Assembly (NCBI RefSeq): GCF_011299595.1
Contig: NZ_CP049867.1
Location: 2,542,001 to 2,606,000, forward strand
Reading direction: 5' to 3'
Source of the DNA: Nocardioides sp. HDW12B
GTDB taxonomy: Bacteria > Actinomycetota > Actinomycetes > Propionibacteriales > Nocardioidaceae
DNA: 64,000 bases
In this document: one piece after another, positions 32,679 to 41,687 of the stretch
Numbering within the stretch: the first letter of the stretch is position 1
Layout: each line of letters starts with the position of its first letter
The notes under the pieces: generated by a model
Database searches by the model: none
The model's input: only the letters and a program-made list of their open reading frames with translations
Told to the model about the DNA's origin: nothing
Made by a program: the position numbers and the translations under genes

Positions 32679-33293
32679 ATGCCCCTTCCCAGTCTCCTCC
32701 TCGGTGTCCTGCCCAGTGCCCCTCTCGCGCTCGGCACCGCCCTCGCCCCCGTGGCGGGGCTGGTGCTGTCGGGTCTCCTGGTCGGGTCCACCCCGGAGAC
32801 GGGTACGGCGACCGCGGCCCGCTCCCCCGCCGACGGCATCGCCGCTCGCTCCGGGTCGACGGTGCCGAGGGATCCGGCGCCGGCCCGCGGGACCTGGCCG
32901 CTGGCGCCGGTGCCGTCGATCGCGCGTCCCTTCGACCCGCCCGAGCAGCGGTGGTCGGCCGGCCACCGCGGCGCGGACCTCGTCGGCCGTCCCGGTCAGC
33001 CGGTGCGCACAGCCCTGGCCGGGACGGTGTCCTACGTCGGTCGGATCGCCGGTCGCGGCATCGTGACGGTCGACCACGGCCGGGTGCGGACGACGTACCA
33101 GCCGGTGGCGGCCGTGGTGCGGCGTGGCGACGAGGTGGCCGAGGGACAGGTGATCGGGCGGCTGCTGCTGGCCGGCAGCCACTGCGCGCCGGTCGCCTGC
33201 CTGCACTGGGGGCTGATCCGTGGCGACACCTACCTCGACCCGCTCACGCTGGTCGGCGCCGTCCCCCAGCCCGTGCGGCTCTACCCCTGGTGA
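32679..33293 (+). CDS. M23/LytM-type peptidoglycan-binding or peptidase protein
   Basis: A 204-residue exported protein. A long hydrophobic signal (LLLGVLPSAPLALGTALAP) is followed by a LytM fold containing GHRGADLVG (the HxxxD zinc motif) and, near the end, VACLHWGLIRG. In active LytM enzymes the last motif is HxH; here the first of that pair is cysteine (CLH). One active-site histidine is therefore missing and catalysis is doubtful. The ATG at 32679 begins just before the signal; earlier codons in the frame look non-coding. It ends 7 bases from the convergent xerC. Confidence 0.8.
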   Translation: MPLPSLLLGVLPSAPLALGTALAPVAGLVLSGLLVGSTPETGTATAARSPADGIAARSGSTVPRDPAPARGTWPLAPVPSIARPFDPPEQRWSAGHRGADLVGRPGQPVRTALAGTVSYVGRIAGRGIVTVDHGRVRTTYQPVAAVVRRGDEVAEGQVIGRLLLAGSHCAPVACLHWGLIRGDTYLDPLTLVGAVPQPVRLYPW

Positions 33294-33300
33294 TCCCCGC

Positions 33301-34233
33301 TCAGGCGCGGGGGTGGGCCTGCTCGTAGGCCGAGCGGAGCCGGTCGCGGGTGACGTGGGTGTAGATCTGCGTGGTGGCCAGCGAGGCGTGGCCGAGCAGC
33401 TCCTGGACGCTGCGCAGGTCGGCGCCGCCCTCGAGCAGGTGCGTGGCCGCGGTGTGCCGCAGGCCGTGCGGGCCGAGGTCGGGGGCGCCGGGCACGTCCG
33501 CGATCCGGCGGTGCACGACGGTCCGCACGGTCCGCGGGTCGATGCGTCCGCCGCGGGCCCCGAGGAACAGGGCCGGTCCGGACCCGGGCCGCGCCAGCTG
33601 CCCCCGGACCGCGCGCCACCGGTCCACGGCGGTCGCCGCGGGGGCGCCGTACGGGACGGAGCGCTCCTTGCGGCCCTTGCCGAGCACCCGGACGACGCGG
33701 CGGCCGTCGTCGAGGTCGTCGACGTCGAGGCCGCACAGCTCCCCCACCCGGATCCCGGTGGCGTAGAGCAGCTCGAGGACGGCGAGGTCGCGGCACCCGA
33801 TCGGGTCCTCGTGGTGGGCCTGCTCGGCGGCGGCGTCGAGCAGCAGGCGGACCTCGTCCTGCTTCAGCGCCGCCGGCAGCGGCCGGTGGGCCTTCGGCGA
33901 GGCCAGCGCCGCCCCCGGGTCGGTGGGGAGCCGACCGGTGCGCGCGAGCCACGCGGTGAACGCCCGGGCGGAGGCCGAGCGACGGGCCATCGTGGCGCGG
34001 CTGCGCCCCAGCGTCTGCTGCTGGGCGAGCCAGCTGCGCAGCGCCCGGAGGTCGAGGGTGGCCACCGAGTCGTGGCCCAGCATCGTGAGGTGGGCCGCCA
34101 GCGACCTGAGGTCGCCGGTGTAGGCGCGCAGCGTGTGGGGGCTGACGTCGCGCGCCGACGTCAGGTGCCGCTCGAAGTCGGCCAGCGGCTCGACGAAGCC
34201 CTCCGCGACCTCCGGCTGCTCGGACTCCTCCAC
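33301..34233 (-). CDS. xerC: tyrosine recombinase XerC
   Basis: Resolves chromosome dimers at dif with XerD. The 310-residue protein has the N-terminal SAM-like core-binding domain (ADFERHLTSARDVSPHTLRAY). The catalytic residues are all present: R in ATGIRVGELCG, K in GKGRKERSVPYG, HGLRHTAATHLL, GHASLATTQIYTH with the nucleophilic tyrosine near residue 291. It sits beside dprA and comM, the usual place in actinobacteria, so it is housekeeping rather than a phage integrase. Confidence 0.93.
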   Translation of the reverse strand: MEESEQPEVAEGFVEPLADFERHLTSARDVSPHTLRAYTGDLRSLAAHLTMLGHDSVATLDLRALRSWLAQQQTLGRSRATMARRSASARAFTAWLARTGRLPTDPGAALASPKAHRPLPAALKQDEVRLLLDAAAEQAHHEDPIGCRDLAVLELLYATGIRVGELCGLDVDDLDDGRRVVRVLGKGRKERSVPYGAPAATAVDRWRAVRGQLARPGSGPALFLGARGGRIDPRTVRTVVHRRIADVPGAPDLGPHGLRHTAATHLLEGGADLRSVQELLGHASLATTQIYTHVTRDRLRSAYEQAHPRA

Positions 34234-34268
34234 CCGCTCAGGCTAGGCGGCCCGGCACCCCGGCCCCG

Positions 34269-35405
34269 TCATTCCGGCTGCGGCGCGCGGCGCCAGGAGG
34301 CGCCCTCCGCCCGGACCAGCCCGACGGACCGCAGCCGGTGCAGCGCGCGGGTGGTGTCGGCGACGGAGAGGCCGGCGGCGTGGGCGACCGAGACAGCGGC
34401 CGCCGTGTGCACCAGCGGCACGGCGTCGAGCACGCGCATCTCGAGCAGGTCCAGGGCGTCGGCCGGACGCTCGGGCGCGCGACGCGGGAGGACGGTGGCC
34501 GTCCCCACCGGCGCCAGCGCCTCGACGACGTGCTCGCCGCGCGTCACGAGCGAGGCGGCCCCGGTCCGCAGCAGCTCGTGCACGCCCTCCGACGGCGCGC
34601 TGGTGACCGGCCCGGGCACGCCCATGAGCACCCGGTTGAGCCGGGAGGCCCAGTTGGCGGTGTTGAGCGCGCCGCTGCGCACGGCGGCCTCCACGACCAC
34701 CGTGCCCGCGCTCATCGCCGCGATGACCCGGTTGCGGGCCAGGAAGCGGACGCGGGTCGGCGGCAGGCCGGGCCGCAGCTCGGAGACCACCGCGCCGTGC
34801 TGCGCGAGGTGGTCCAGCAGCGGGCGGTGGGCCGAGGGGTAGGCCCGATCCACCCCGCAGGCCAGCACCGCCACGGTCGTGCCCCCGACGCCGAGCGCTC
34901 CGCGGTGCGCCGCTTGGTCGATGCCGAAGGCAGCCCCCGAGACCACCGTCCGGCCCTCCGACGCCACCGCGGCGGCGAGGTCGCCCGCCACCGAGGTCCC
35001 GTACGTCGTGGCCGACCGCGACCCGACCACCGCCACCCCACCGGCTGCCACGTCGTCGAGCCGGAGCGGTCCCCGGACCCACAGCCCGAGCGGCTGGCCG
35101 CCGAGGCCGCTGACGGCGTCGACGTGGTCGAGCTCGGCCAGGCACGCCGGCCACTCGGCGTCCCCGGGCACGACGTAGCGGATGCCGGCCGCGGCCGCCC
35201 GCGCCAGCACGCCGGCCGGGTCCAGCCCGTCCTCCCGCATCCGCACGTCCTCACGCAGCCCCAGCAGCTCGCCGTCGGCGGCCAGCTCGGTCGCCAGCGC
35301 CTGCGCCCCCATCACCCCCAGCAGCCGCGCCACCCGCGGGTCGCCCGGCTCGGTCAGCACGTTGAGGCGCACCCGCGCCTCCCGCTCGTCCTGGTCGGCG
35401 CTCAT
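34269..35405 (-). CDS. dprA: DNA-processing protein DprA
   Basis: Binds incoming single-stranded DNA and loads RecA in transformation. The 378-residue protein has a SAM-like N-terminal domain and the Rossmann fold with VAVVGSRSATTYG, VSGAAFGIDQAAHRGAL and FLARNRVIAAMSAGTVVVEA. The C-terminal winged helix (DLLEMRVLDAVPL...) is present. The ATG at 35405 overlaps the comM stop (ATGA). Confidence 0.95.
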   Translation of the reverse strand: MSADQDEREARVRLNVLTEPGDPRVARLLGVMGAQALATELAADGELLGLREDVRMREDGLDPAGVLARAAAAGIRYVVPGDAEWPACLAELDHVDAVSGLGGQPLGLWVRGPLRLDDVAAGGVAVVGSRSATTYGTSVAGDLAAAVASEGRTVVSGAAFGIDQAAHRGALGVGGTTVAVLACGVDRAYPSAHRPLLDHLAQHGAVVSELRPGLPPTRVRFLARNRVIAAMSAGTVVVEAAVRSGALNTANWASRLNRVLMGVPGPVTSAPSEGVHELLRTGAASLVTRGEHVVEALAPVGTATVLPRRAPERPADALDLLEMRVLDAVPLVHTAAAVSVAHAAGLSVADTTRALHRLRSVGLVRAEGASWRRAPQPE

Positions 35406-37024
35406 CCGGCCCTCCTCGCCAGCGTCGCCTCGGCCAGCGGCTCGCCCGAGCGCAGGCGCAGCGCGACCTCCACGGCCTCCGGTCCGGGCGCCTCCCCGCC
35501 GTCGTGCGGCTCGAGCAGCGACGGGTCGAGGTCGGCCACGGTCCACGCCATCCGGTGCACCCGCGTCGCACCGCGCCGGGTCAGCCCGCCTCGGGTCAGG
35601 GCGGTGTCGACGAGGCCCAGGCCGGCGACCGTCAACGGCCACCGGGCGGACAGGGCCGGTCCCGGCACGTCGGCGTTCACCCGCCACGGGGTGCCGGCGA
35701 GCCGGAGCCCGGCGCGCTGCCGCGCTGCCGCGACGCGAGCGCGCACCGAGGCCGTGTCCTCCGGACGTCGCAGCGGGTCGCCGACCTCCCACGGCCGCAC
35801 CGGCATCACGTGGCGCTCGATGTCGATGCGGTCCTTCACCGGGGCGGAGAACTTCTCGCGGTAGCCGCGCCGCTTCACCTCGCCGCACGTGCAGCGGTCC
35901 GCTGCAGGGTCGGTCGAGTAGTCGCCACAGGGGCACGGGTTCGCCCCGAGCACCACGATGGACCGGGCCGGGAACGTCGCCACGTCGTCCCCGCGGGTGA
36001 TGGTGATCTCCGCGCTCTCCAGCGGCTGGCGCAGCGCGTCGACGATGTCGGCGCGGAACAGCGGGAACTCGTCGAGCAGCAGCACGCCGTGGAGCGCGCG
36101 GCTGATCTCCCCGGGGTGGACGCGGCCCGTGCCCCCGCCCAGCACGCTGACCTTCGACGCGCTGTGGTGCGGCGCCCGGAACGGCGGACGGGCGTCGGTC
36201 AGCCGGCGCGGCACCTCCCCGGCCAGCGACTGCACGGCGACCAGCTCGAGGGTCTCCTCCACGCTCAGGTCCGGGAGCAGCCCGGGCAGCCGCTCGGCCA
36301 GCGTCGTCTTGCCGGCGCCCTTCGGGCCGGTGAGGAGCAGGTGGTGCCCGCCGGCCGCGGCCACCTCGAGGGCGTAGCGCGCGTCGGCCATCCCGTGGAC
36401 GTCGGCCAGGTCGAGCTCGTCGGTGCGGTCCTCGCCGCGCCAGCTGAGCACCGAGCCCGACCCGAGGGGCTCGACCGGCGGGGCGTCCGGCAGCGGCTCC
36501 CCCATCAGCAGCGCCACCGCCTGCGCCAGGCTCCGCACCCCCTCGACCTCGACGTCGGGGACCAGCGCCGCCTCCGGCACGTGCAGGTCCGGCACCACGA
36601 CCCGGCGCACACCGCGGGAGCGGGCCGCCATGACCATGGGGATCACGCCGTGCACCGCCCGCACCCGCCCGTCGAGGGTCAGCTCGCCGATGAAGAGCCG
36701 CTCCGCCAGCGCCGCGACCGGGATGCAGGGCTCCTCACGCGCCCCGGCGGTCAGCACCGCCAGCGCGATGGCGAGGTCGAAGTGGGACCCGCGCTTGGGC
36801 AGGTCGGCCGGGGACAGGGCGATGGTCACCCGGCGCGTGGTGGGCCACTCGAGGCGGCTGTTGACGATCGCGGTGCGGCAGCGGTCGCGCGACTCGCTGA
36901 TCGTCGGGTCGGGCCGGCCCACCATCGTGGTGGTGATCAACCCCTGGCGCACGTCGGCCTGCACGTCGATGACGTGGCCGCGGATGCCGTCGAGGGTGAC
37001 CGTGCGCGCGGTCGCGACGCCCAT
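35402..37024 (-). CDS. comM: YifB/ComM-family AAA+ ATPase (Mg-chelatase-like)
   Basis: Hexameric AAA+ helicase that promotes branch migration during integration of transforming DNA. The N-terminal S5/Lon-like domain includes KRGSHFDLAIALAVL. The Walker A loop is TGPKGAGKTTLAERL; Walker B lies in GVLLLDEFPLF. A zinc-binding CPCGDY region is near residue 365, and the C terminus is the Mg-chelatase domain. Length 540 is typical. Overlaps yraN by one base (TGATG). Confidence 0.94.
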   Translation of the reverse strand: MGVATARTVTLDGIRGHVIDVQADVRQGLITTTMVGRPDPTISESRDRCRTAIVNSRLEWPTTRRVTIALSPADLPKRGSHFDLAIALAVLTAGAREEPCIPVAALAERLFIGELTLDGRVRAVHGVIPMVMAARSRGVRRVVVPDLHVPEAALVPDVEVEGVRSLAQAVALLMGEPLPDAPPVEPLGSGSVLSWRGEDRTDELDLADVHGMADARYALEVAAAGGHHLLLTGPKGAGKTTLAERLPGLLPDLSVEETLELVAVQSLAGEVPRRLTDARPPFRAPHHSASKVSVLGGGTGRVHPGEISRALHGVLLLDEFPLFRADIVDALRQPLESAEITITRGDDVATFPARSIVVLGANPCPCGDYSTDPAADRCTCGEVKRRGYREKFSAPVKDRIDIERHVMPVRPWEVGDPLRRPEDTASVRARVAAARQRAGLRLAGTPWRVNADVPGPALSARWPLTVAGLGLVDTALTRGGLTRRGATRVHRMAWTVADLDPSLLEPHDGGEAPGPEAVEVALRLRSGEPLAEATLARRAG

Positions 37025-37389
37025 CAGCCGATCCCCCGCACGTGCGTGAAGCGGGCGTCGCCGACGCGGTCCAGCAGCACCCCGACGAGGTCGAGCCGCA
37101 CCTCCCGGGCCGGCACGTCGTGCTCGCGGAGCCAGCGCGCCGCCAGCCGTCGCAGCCGGGCGGCCTTGGCCTCGCTCACCTGCTCCAGCGGGCTGCCGAA
37201 CCGGTCGTCGGCCCGGGTCTTGACCTCGCAGAACACCACCGTCGACCCGTCACGCAGGACGAGGTCGACCTCGCCGAGCTCGCACCTCCAGTTGCGGTCG
37301 AGCACGACCATCCCGAGCCGTCCGAGGTACGCCGCGGCCTGTGCCTCGCCGTACCCCCCTGTCGCCAACCGCTGGCGTGCTGTCGCCAT
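37024..37389 (-). CDS. UPF0102/YraN-family endonuclease-fold protein
   Basis: A 121-residue protein with the PD-(D/E)XK nuclease-like core: DRNWRCELGEVDLVLRDG then VVFCEVKTR, conserved in YraN. Cellular role is unproven, though genes nearby handle DNA uptake and recombination. The ATG at 37389 follows GGAGGTGG. Upstream, 37390-37580 is a 191-base divergent gap in which I see no feature. Confidence 0.85.
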   Translation of the reverse strand: MATARQRLATGGYGEAQAAAYLGRLGMVVLDRNWRCELGEVDLVLRDGSTVVFCEVKTRADDRFGSPLEQVSEAKAARLRRLAARWLREHDVPAREVRLDLVGVLLDRVGDARFTHVRGIG

Positions 37390-37580
37390 CTCGACCACCT
37401 CCGCGGCCCACTGTCGCCGCGGGGGGCCCGGCGCGGCGGCCGACCGCTGCGAGCGGTGGAGAACGCGACCGACCGAGCGGCTGGGGAGGCTTCCGGGCCC
37501 GCTCGGTGCTCGCGCCCGACGACGATCCTTGCCAGACTTGGCGGGCAGGGAGGGTCACCGGCTCAGGGCGGAGGGGCATC

Positions 37581-38000
37581 ATGCGCGGCAGCAGACGGAC
37601 CGCTCTGGTGGTGGGCGCCGGTGTCCTCATGCTGGTGGCGGCCGCCGTCACCGGCGTCGTGCTGCTGCGCGAGATCCAGGAGCGGGGCGGCACCACCTGG
37701 GACGACTACCAGGCCGACAGCCGCGGGCTGCTGGTCCACGTCCGGGCCCGGCCGTGCGACGACCTCGACGTCCTCGACGTGCGGGAGCGCCCCCAGCGCG
37801 TCGAGGTCACCGTCGCTGTGGAGTCCGGCGGGCTGTTCTGCTCCGAGCCGGCCGAGGACCGCCGCATCCGGGTGGGGCTGGAGGAGCGCCTGGGCAAGCG
37901 CGACGTCTACGACGGGACCTGCCTGGCCGACGGCGAGCCGACCCGCGAGTGCGCGCGCGACGAGCGCCCGGCCGGCGAGCGCGACCGCGAGCGGCGCTAG
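37581..38000 (+). CDS. small membrane-anchored protein of unknown function
   Basis: A 139-residue product: basic start (MRGSRR), one hydrophobic helix (TALVVGAGVLMLVAAAVTGVV), then a polar domain with four cysteines (ARPCDDL, GLFCSEP, GTCLADG, RECARDE) and an Arg/Glu-rich end. The part after the helix probably faces outside. RBS GGAGGGG precedes the ATG at 37581. Its stop overlaps the end of the convergent DUF2469 gene by four bases. Family not recognised. Confidence 0.6.
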   Translation: MRGSRRTALVVGAGVLMLVAAAVTGVVLLREIQERGGTTWDDYQADSRGLLVHVRARPCDDLDVLDVRERPQRVEVTVAVESGGLFCSEPAEDRRIRVGLEERLGKRDVYDGTCLADGEPTRECARDERPAGERDRERR

Positions 38001-38305
38001 GGCTTCGGCGGGTCGAGGTCCGACTCCGCGAGCTCCTCGACGTTGACGTCCTTGAAGGTCAGCACCTTCACGTTCTTGGCGAAGCGCGCCGGGCGGTACA
38101 TGTCCCACACCCAGGCGTCGGTCATCGACACCTCGAAGAAGACGTCCCCGGCCTCGGTGCGCGCCTTCACGTCGACCTGGTTGCACAGGTAGAAGCGGCG
38201 GTCGGTCTCGACGACGTACTTGAAGATCCCGACGACGTCGCGGTACTCCCGATAGAGCTGCAGCTCCATCTCGGCCTCGTACTTCTCGAGGTCCTCGGTG
38301 CTCAT
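37997..38305 (-). CDS. DUF2469-family protein
   Basis: A 102-residue actinobacterial protein of unknown function, strongly conserved beside rnhB in this phylum. Typical segments are EDLEKYEAEMELQLYREYRD, FKYVVETDRRFYLCN, DAWVWDMYRPARF and VKVLTFKDVNVEEL. It has no signal or membrane segment. The ATG overlaps the rnhB stop (TGATG). Confidence 0.9.
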   Translation of the reverse strand: MSTEDLEKYEAEMELQLYREYRDVVGIFKYVVETDRRFYLCNQVDVKARTEAGDVFFEVSMTDAWVWDMYRPARFAKNVKVLTFKDVNVEELAESDLDPPKP

Positions 38306-39027
38306 CAGGCCTCCTGCCGGACGGGGGTCGCCAGTCTCTCATCCGCACCCGCGTCCGCGGGCGTCGGCGGCAGCGAGTCGCCCTCCGCTCGACGCACGTT
38401 GACGAACCGGCGTCGGTGGACCGCGCAGGGGCCGTGCTCGGCCAGCGCGGCGGAGTGGGTCGGGGTGATGTAGCCCTTGTGGGTCTCGAAGTCGTAGACC
38501 GGGTGGTCGCGGTGCAGGTCGGTCATGATCCGGTCGCGGGTCACCTTCGCGACCACCGACGCCGCCGCGATGCAGGCCGCGACGCGGTCGCCCTTCCAGA
38601 CCGCGAGCCCCGGCACCTCGAGGCCGTCGACTCCGAACCCGTCGGTCAGCACGTACGACGGGCGCACGTCGAGGCGGGCCAGTGCCCGTCGCAGCGCCTC
38701 GACGTTGGCGACGTGCATGCCGAGCCGGTCGCACTCCTCGGAGTCGATGACGACCACCGACCAGGCCAGCGCCCGTCGTACGACCTGGTCGTAGCAGCGC
38801 TCGCGCGCCCGGGGCGTCAGCAGCTTGGAGTCCGCCAGCCCCGGCACGATGCCGCGCGACGTGGCGGGAAGGATCACCGCGCCGGCCACCAGCGGTCCCG
38901 CGCAGGCGCCCCGACCGGCCTCGTCGACGCCCGCGATGGGGTCGAGGCCGTGGCGGCGCAGCGCACGCTCGTAGCCGTAGAGGCCGGCGTCGCGGCGCAC
39001 GGTGAGACCGCGGGGCAGGACGCTCAC
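38305..39027 (-). CDS. rnhB: ribonuclease HII
   Basis: Removes RNA, including single ribonucleotides, from DNA hybrids. The 240-residue protein has AGVDEAGRGACAGPLV with the first catalytic residues, then LLTPRARERC, VVVIDSEEC and AASVVAKVTRDRIM. The C terminus has HKGYITPTHSAAL and a short polar tail. The GTG at 39027 overlaps the lepB stop (GTGA). Confidence 0.95.
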   Translation of the reverse strand: MSVLPRGLTVRRDAGLYGYERALRRHGLDPIAGVDEAGRGACAGPLVAGAVILPATSRGIVPGLADSKLLTPRARERCYDQVVRRALAWSVVVIDSEECDRLGMHVANVEALRRALARLDVRPSYVLTDGFGVDGLEVPGLAVWKGDRVAACIAAASVVAKVTRDRIMTDLHRDHPVYDFETHKGYITPTHSAALAEHGPCAVHRRRFVNVRRAEGDSLPPTPADAGADERLATPVRQEA

Positions 39028-39857
39028 CGCCCGGCCGCCTGCCGGTCCGCGTCGTCCTCCTCGGCCGCCTCGACCGCGGCGAACGTGTCGGGCCGGCCCA
39101 GGGTCTTGGCGTGGCCCAGCGGCCAGACGACCGCGAAGACCTTGCCGACGACGTCCTCGACCGGGACGAACGCGCCCCCGGGGTCGCCGAGGTGGTAGCG
39201 GCTGTCGGCCGACTGCGAGCGGTTGTCGCCCATGACCCACAGCGATCCCTCGGGCACCTTCTGGTCGAAGGTGATCAGCGACGGCTTCTCGCCCCTCGCC
39301 AGGTAGGAGGACTCGCGCAGCGGCACATTGTTGACCCGGATCCGCCCCTGGGGGTCGCAGCACCGCACCCGGTCGCCGCCGACGCCGATCACGCGCTTGA
39401 CCAGGTGGCCGCCGGTCGGGAACAGCCCGACGAGCTCGAGGCCCTTGCTCACCATGTTCTCCGCCGCGGGGGCGTCGGCCTCGTCCAGCCAGCCGCCGGG
39501 GTCGGCGAAGACCACGATGTCGCCGCGGCTGGGCTCGGCGTCGCCCCAGTAGGAGACCTTCTGCACGAGGATGCGGTCGTTGAAGACCAGCGTGTCGTTC
39601 ATCGACCCCGACGGGATGTAGAACGCCTGCAGGAAGAGCGCCTTGATGCCGGTGGCGAGCAGCAGCGCGATCACCAGCAGCAGCGTGAGCTCCTGCCAGA
39701 ACGGCACGGGCTTGCGGGCCTCGGCCTGCTCGTCGTCCGCGTGCTCCGGGGCCGGGCCCTCGTCGCCGAGGCGGGCGAGGTGACGGCCGCCCTTGCGGTG
39801 CCGACCCGGTGGCTTCGCCGGGCCCTCGTCCCCCGAACCGGTCGTCGCGTCACTCAC
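39024..39857 (-). CDS. lepB: signal peptidase I
   Basis: Removes signal peptides from exported proteins at the outer face of the membrane. The 277-residue protein has a long charged cytoplasmic N terminus (GRHRKGGRHLARLGDEGPAP), one membrane helix (LTLLLVIALLLATGIKALFL), then the catalytic serine in IPSGSMNDTL and lysine in GGHLVKRVIGVGGDRV. The C-terminal box is GDNRSQSADSRYH. It lies in the conserved rplS-lepB-rnhB run. Confidence 0.96.
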   Translation of the reverse strand: MSDATTGSGDEGPAKPPGRHRKGGRHLARLGDEGPAPEHADDEQAEARKPVPFWQELTLLLVIALLLATGIKALFLQAFYIPSGSMNDTLVFNDRILVQKVSYWGDAEPSRGDIVVFADPGGWLDEADAPAAENMVSKGLELVGLFPTGGHLVKRVIGVGGDRVRCCDPQGRIRVNNVPLRESSYLARGEKPSLITFDQKVPEGSLWVMGDNRSQSADSRYHLGDPGGAFVPVEDVVGKVFAVVWPLGHAKTLGRPDTFAAVEAAEEDDADRQAAGR

Positions 39858-39903
39858 GCGCCGACCCTACCCAGGCCGATCGAGCCGCCGTCGCCGGACG
39901 CGC

Positions 39904-40263
39904 TCAGCGCGCGACGGGCTCGCGCTTCTCCTTGATCTTGGCGGCCTTGCCGCGCAGGTTGCGCAGGTAGTAGAGCTTCGCGCGACGCACGTCACCGCGG
40001 GTGACGACCTCGACCTTGTCGATGATCGGGGTGTGCAGCGGGAAGGTGCGCTCCACGCCGATGCCGAAGGAGACCTTGCGGACGGTGAAGGTGCGGCCGA
40101 TGCCGGAGCCCTGCACGCGCAGGCACACGCCCTGGAAGACCTGGACGCGCGAGCGGTTGCCCTCGACCACCTTGACGTGGACCTTCAGGGTGTCCCCGGC
40201 GCGGAACTCGGGGAGGTCGGAGCGCCTCTCGGCGCCGGCCAGCTCGTCGATGACGTTGGTCAT
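39904..40263 (-). CDS. rplS: 50S ribosomal protein L19
   Basis: A 119-residue L19 with [39 protein letters not shown] and [20 protein letters not shown]. The ATG at 40263 starts MTNVIDEL, the normal actinobacterial N terminus. A 200-base leader separates it from trmD and carries a likely promoter at 40426-40458. Confidence 0.97.
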   Translation of the reverse strand: MTNVIDELAGAERRSDLPEFRAGDTLKVHVKVVEGNRSRVQVFQGVCLRVQGSGIGRTFTVRKVSFGIGVERTFPLHTPIIDKVEVVTRGDVRRAKLYYLRNLRGKAAKIKEKREPVAR

Positions 40264-40425
40264 GGTGTCTCCTCGTCGGCGCCACAGGTCGCCCACGGAC
40301 GTGGGTGGGTTCGTGCTCGGGCGGTCCCCGTGGTGCCTCGTGCGCGCGACCCCCTGTGGCAGGTGCGGCGCCGGCGCTCCGCGTCAGGCGCGGAGTCCGC
40401 CGTTGAGGCTGTGGACCAAGGGGTG

Positions 40426-40458
40426 ATTCTGCCACAGCGGCCGGGGCCGGTGGAAATC
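40426..40458 (-). promoter_or_regulatory. likely rplS promoter (GATTTCC ... TGGCAGAAT)
   Basis: On the minus strand GATTTCC (40458-40452) is followed about 19 bases later by TGGCAGAAT, with CAGAAT as -10 at 40431-40426. The rpsP region has the same two boxes at the same spacing, supporting a common ribosomal-protein promoter type. Confidence 0.5.
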
Positions 40459-40463
40459 CTCGC

Positions 40464-41687
40464 TCAGCGGCGGCGCTTGGCCAGGCGGACGGCGCGGGGG
40501 TCGTCCGCCGGGCGGTCGGGCCGGTCGGGCCGGTAGCCGGCGCGCCGGTAGCGCCGCAGGTTCGCCTCGCTGCCCGCGCCGGTGATGAGCGCGAAGCCGG
40601 GTGCCTCCGGCGGGGCCAGCTCCTCGATGCGCTCCAGCATCCAACGACCGAGACCGTGGCCACGCAGGTCGGGCGCCACCATGAGCCGTCCGACGAACCA
40701 GGTGCCGTCCGGCTCGCTGTGGGCCCGGACGCTGCCGACGAGCCGGCCCGCGACGCGCAGCACCCACGTGGTGTACGTCGTCAGCCCGGCCACCACCTCG
40801 TCGTACGACTCCTGGAGCGGGGGGATGTCGAGGGCGTCGTTGGCCTGCGCCTCGTCCATCCAGCAGGCGCGCTGCAGGGTCAGGACCTCGCCGGCGTCGG
40901 CACGGACGGCGGGCCGCCACTCGGCCGTGCCCGGGTCGGCTCCGTCGAGGGCGGGGACGTCGTGGCTGGGGGGCAGCAGGTCGGGCCGGCGCTGCGCCGT
41001 ACGTCGTACCGCCTGGGCGTGGCGCCAGGCCGCGATCCGCGCGTGGTCGCCCGACAGCAGCACCGCCGGTACGTCGTGCCCGCGCCAGGAGGCGGGCTTG
41101 GTGTAGACGGGGTACTCCAGCAGGCCGGCGTCGCCGTGGGACTCCTCGCTCAGCGACGCGGCGTTGCCCATGAAGCCCGGGAGCAGCCGGGCGACCGCCT
41201 CGACGACCGCCAGCGCGGCCACCTCTCCCCCGTTGAGGACGTAGTCGCCGAGCGAGACCTCGCGCACCTCCACCTGCTCGAGGCTCGCGTAGTGGTCGAT
41301 GACCCGCTGGTCGATGCCCTCGTAGCGGCCGCAGGCGACGACGATCCGGTCGGCGCCGGCCAGGTCGGCCGCGGCGTCCTGGGTGAAGGGCACGCCGCTG
41401 GGCGTCGGTACGACGAGCACGGTGCGGCCCTCGGGCCCGTCGGCGAGGACGCTGTCGATGGCCTCGCCCCACGGCTCGGGCTTCATGACCATGCCGGCGC
41501 CGCCACCGTACGGGCTGTCGTCGACGGTGCGGTGACGGTCGTGGGTGAACGACCGGAGGTCGTGCACGCGGACGTCGAGCAGGCCCTGGGTGCGGGCCTT
41601 GCCGGCCAGCGACAGGTCGAGGACGTCGAAGTAGGCCGGGAAGATCGAGACGAGGTCGACGCGAAGGCCGCTCCCGGAGGGGGTCAC
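40464..41687 (-). CDS. trmD: TrmD tRNA (m1G37) methyltransferase fused to a GNAT domain
   Basis: Residues 1-235 are TrmD, the knotted SAM enzyme methylating G37 of tRNAs. Visible motifs are [43 protein letters not shown] and [11 protein letters not shown]. From about residue 255 a complete GNAT acetyltransferase domain follows, with acetyl-CoA motif [18 protein letters not shown] and ending [10 protein letters not shown]. One uninterrupted frame of 407 residues; ordinary TrmD is about 240-270. The acceptor of the acetyl group is unknown. The GTG overlaps the rimM stop (GTGA). Confidence 0.93.
   Translation of the reverse strand: MTPSGSGLRVDLVSIFPAYFDVLDLSLAGKARTQGLLDVRVHDLRSFTHDRHRTVDDSPYGGGAGMVMKPEPWGEAIDSVLADGPEGRTVLVVPTPSGVPFTQDAAADLAGADRIVVACGRYEGIDQRVIDHYASLEQVEVREVSLGDYVLNGGEVAALAVVEAVARLLPGFMGNAASLSEESHGDAGLLEYPVYTKPASWRGHDVPAVLLSGDHARIAAWRHAQAVRRTAQRRPDLLPPSHDVPALDGADPGTAEWRPAVRADAGEVLTLQRACWMDEAQANDALDIPPLQESYDEVVAGLTTYTTWVLRVAGRLVGSVRAHSEPDGTWFVGRLMVAPDLRGHGLGRWMLERIEELAPPEAPGFALITGAGSEANLRRYRRAGYRPDRPDRPADDPRAVRLAKRRR

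Noticed and set aside
33301-34233. Tyrosine recombinase as a sign of an integrated element
   Set aside because: It is XerC by motifs and by its conserved place next to dprA and comM; no attachment repeats, integrase accessory genes or cargo are present.
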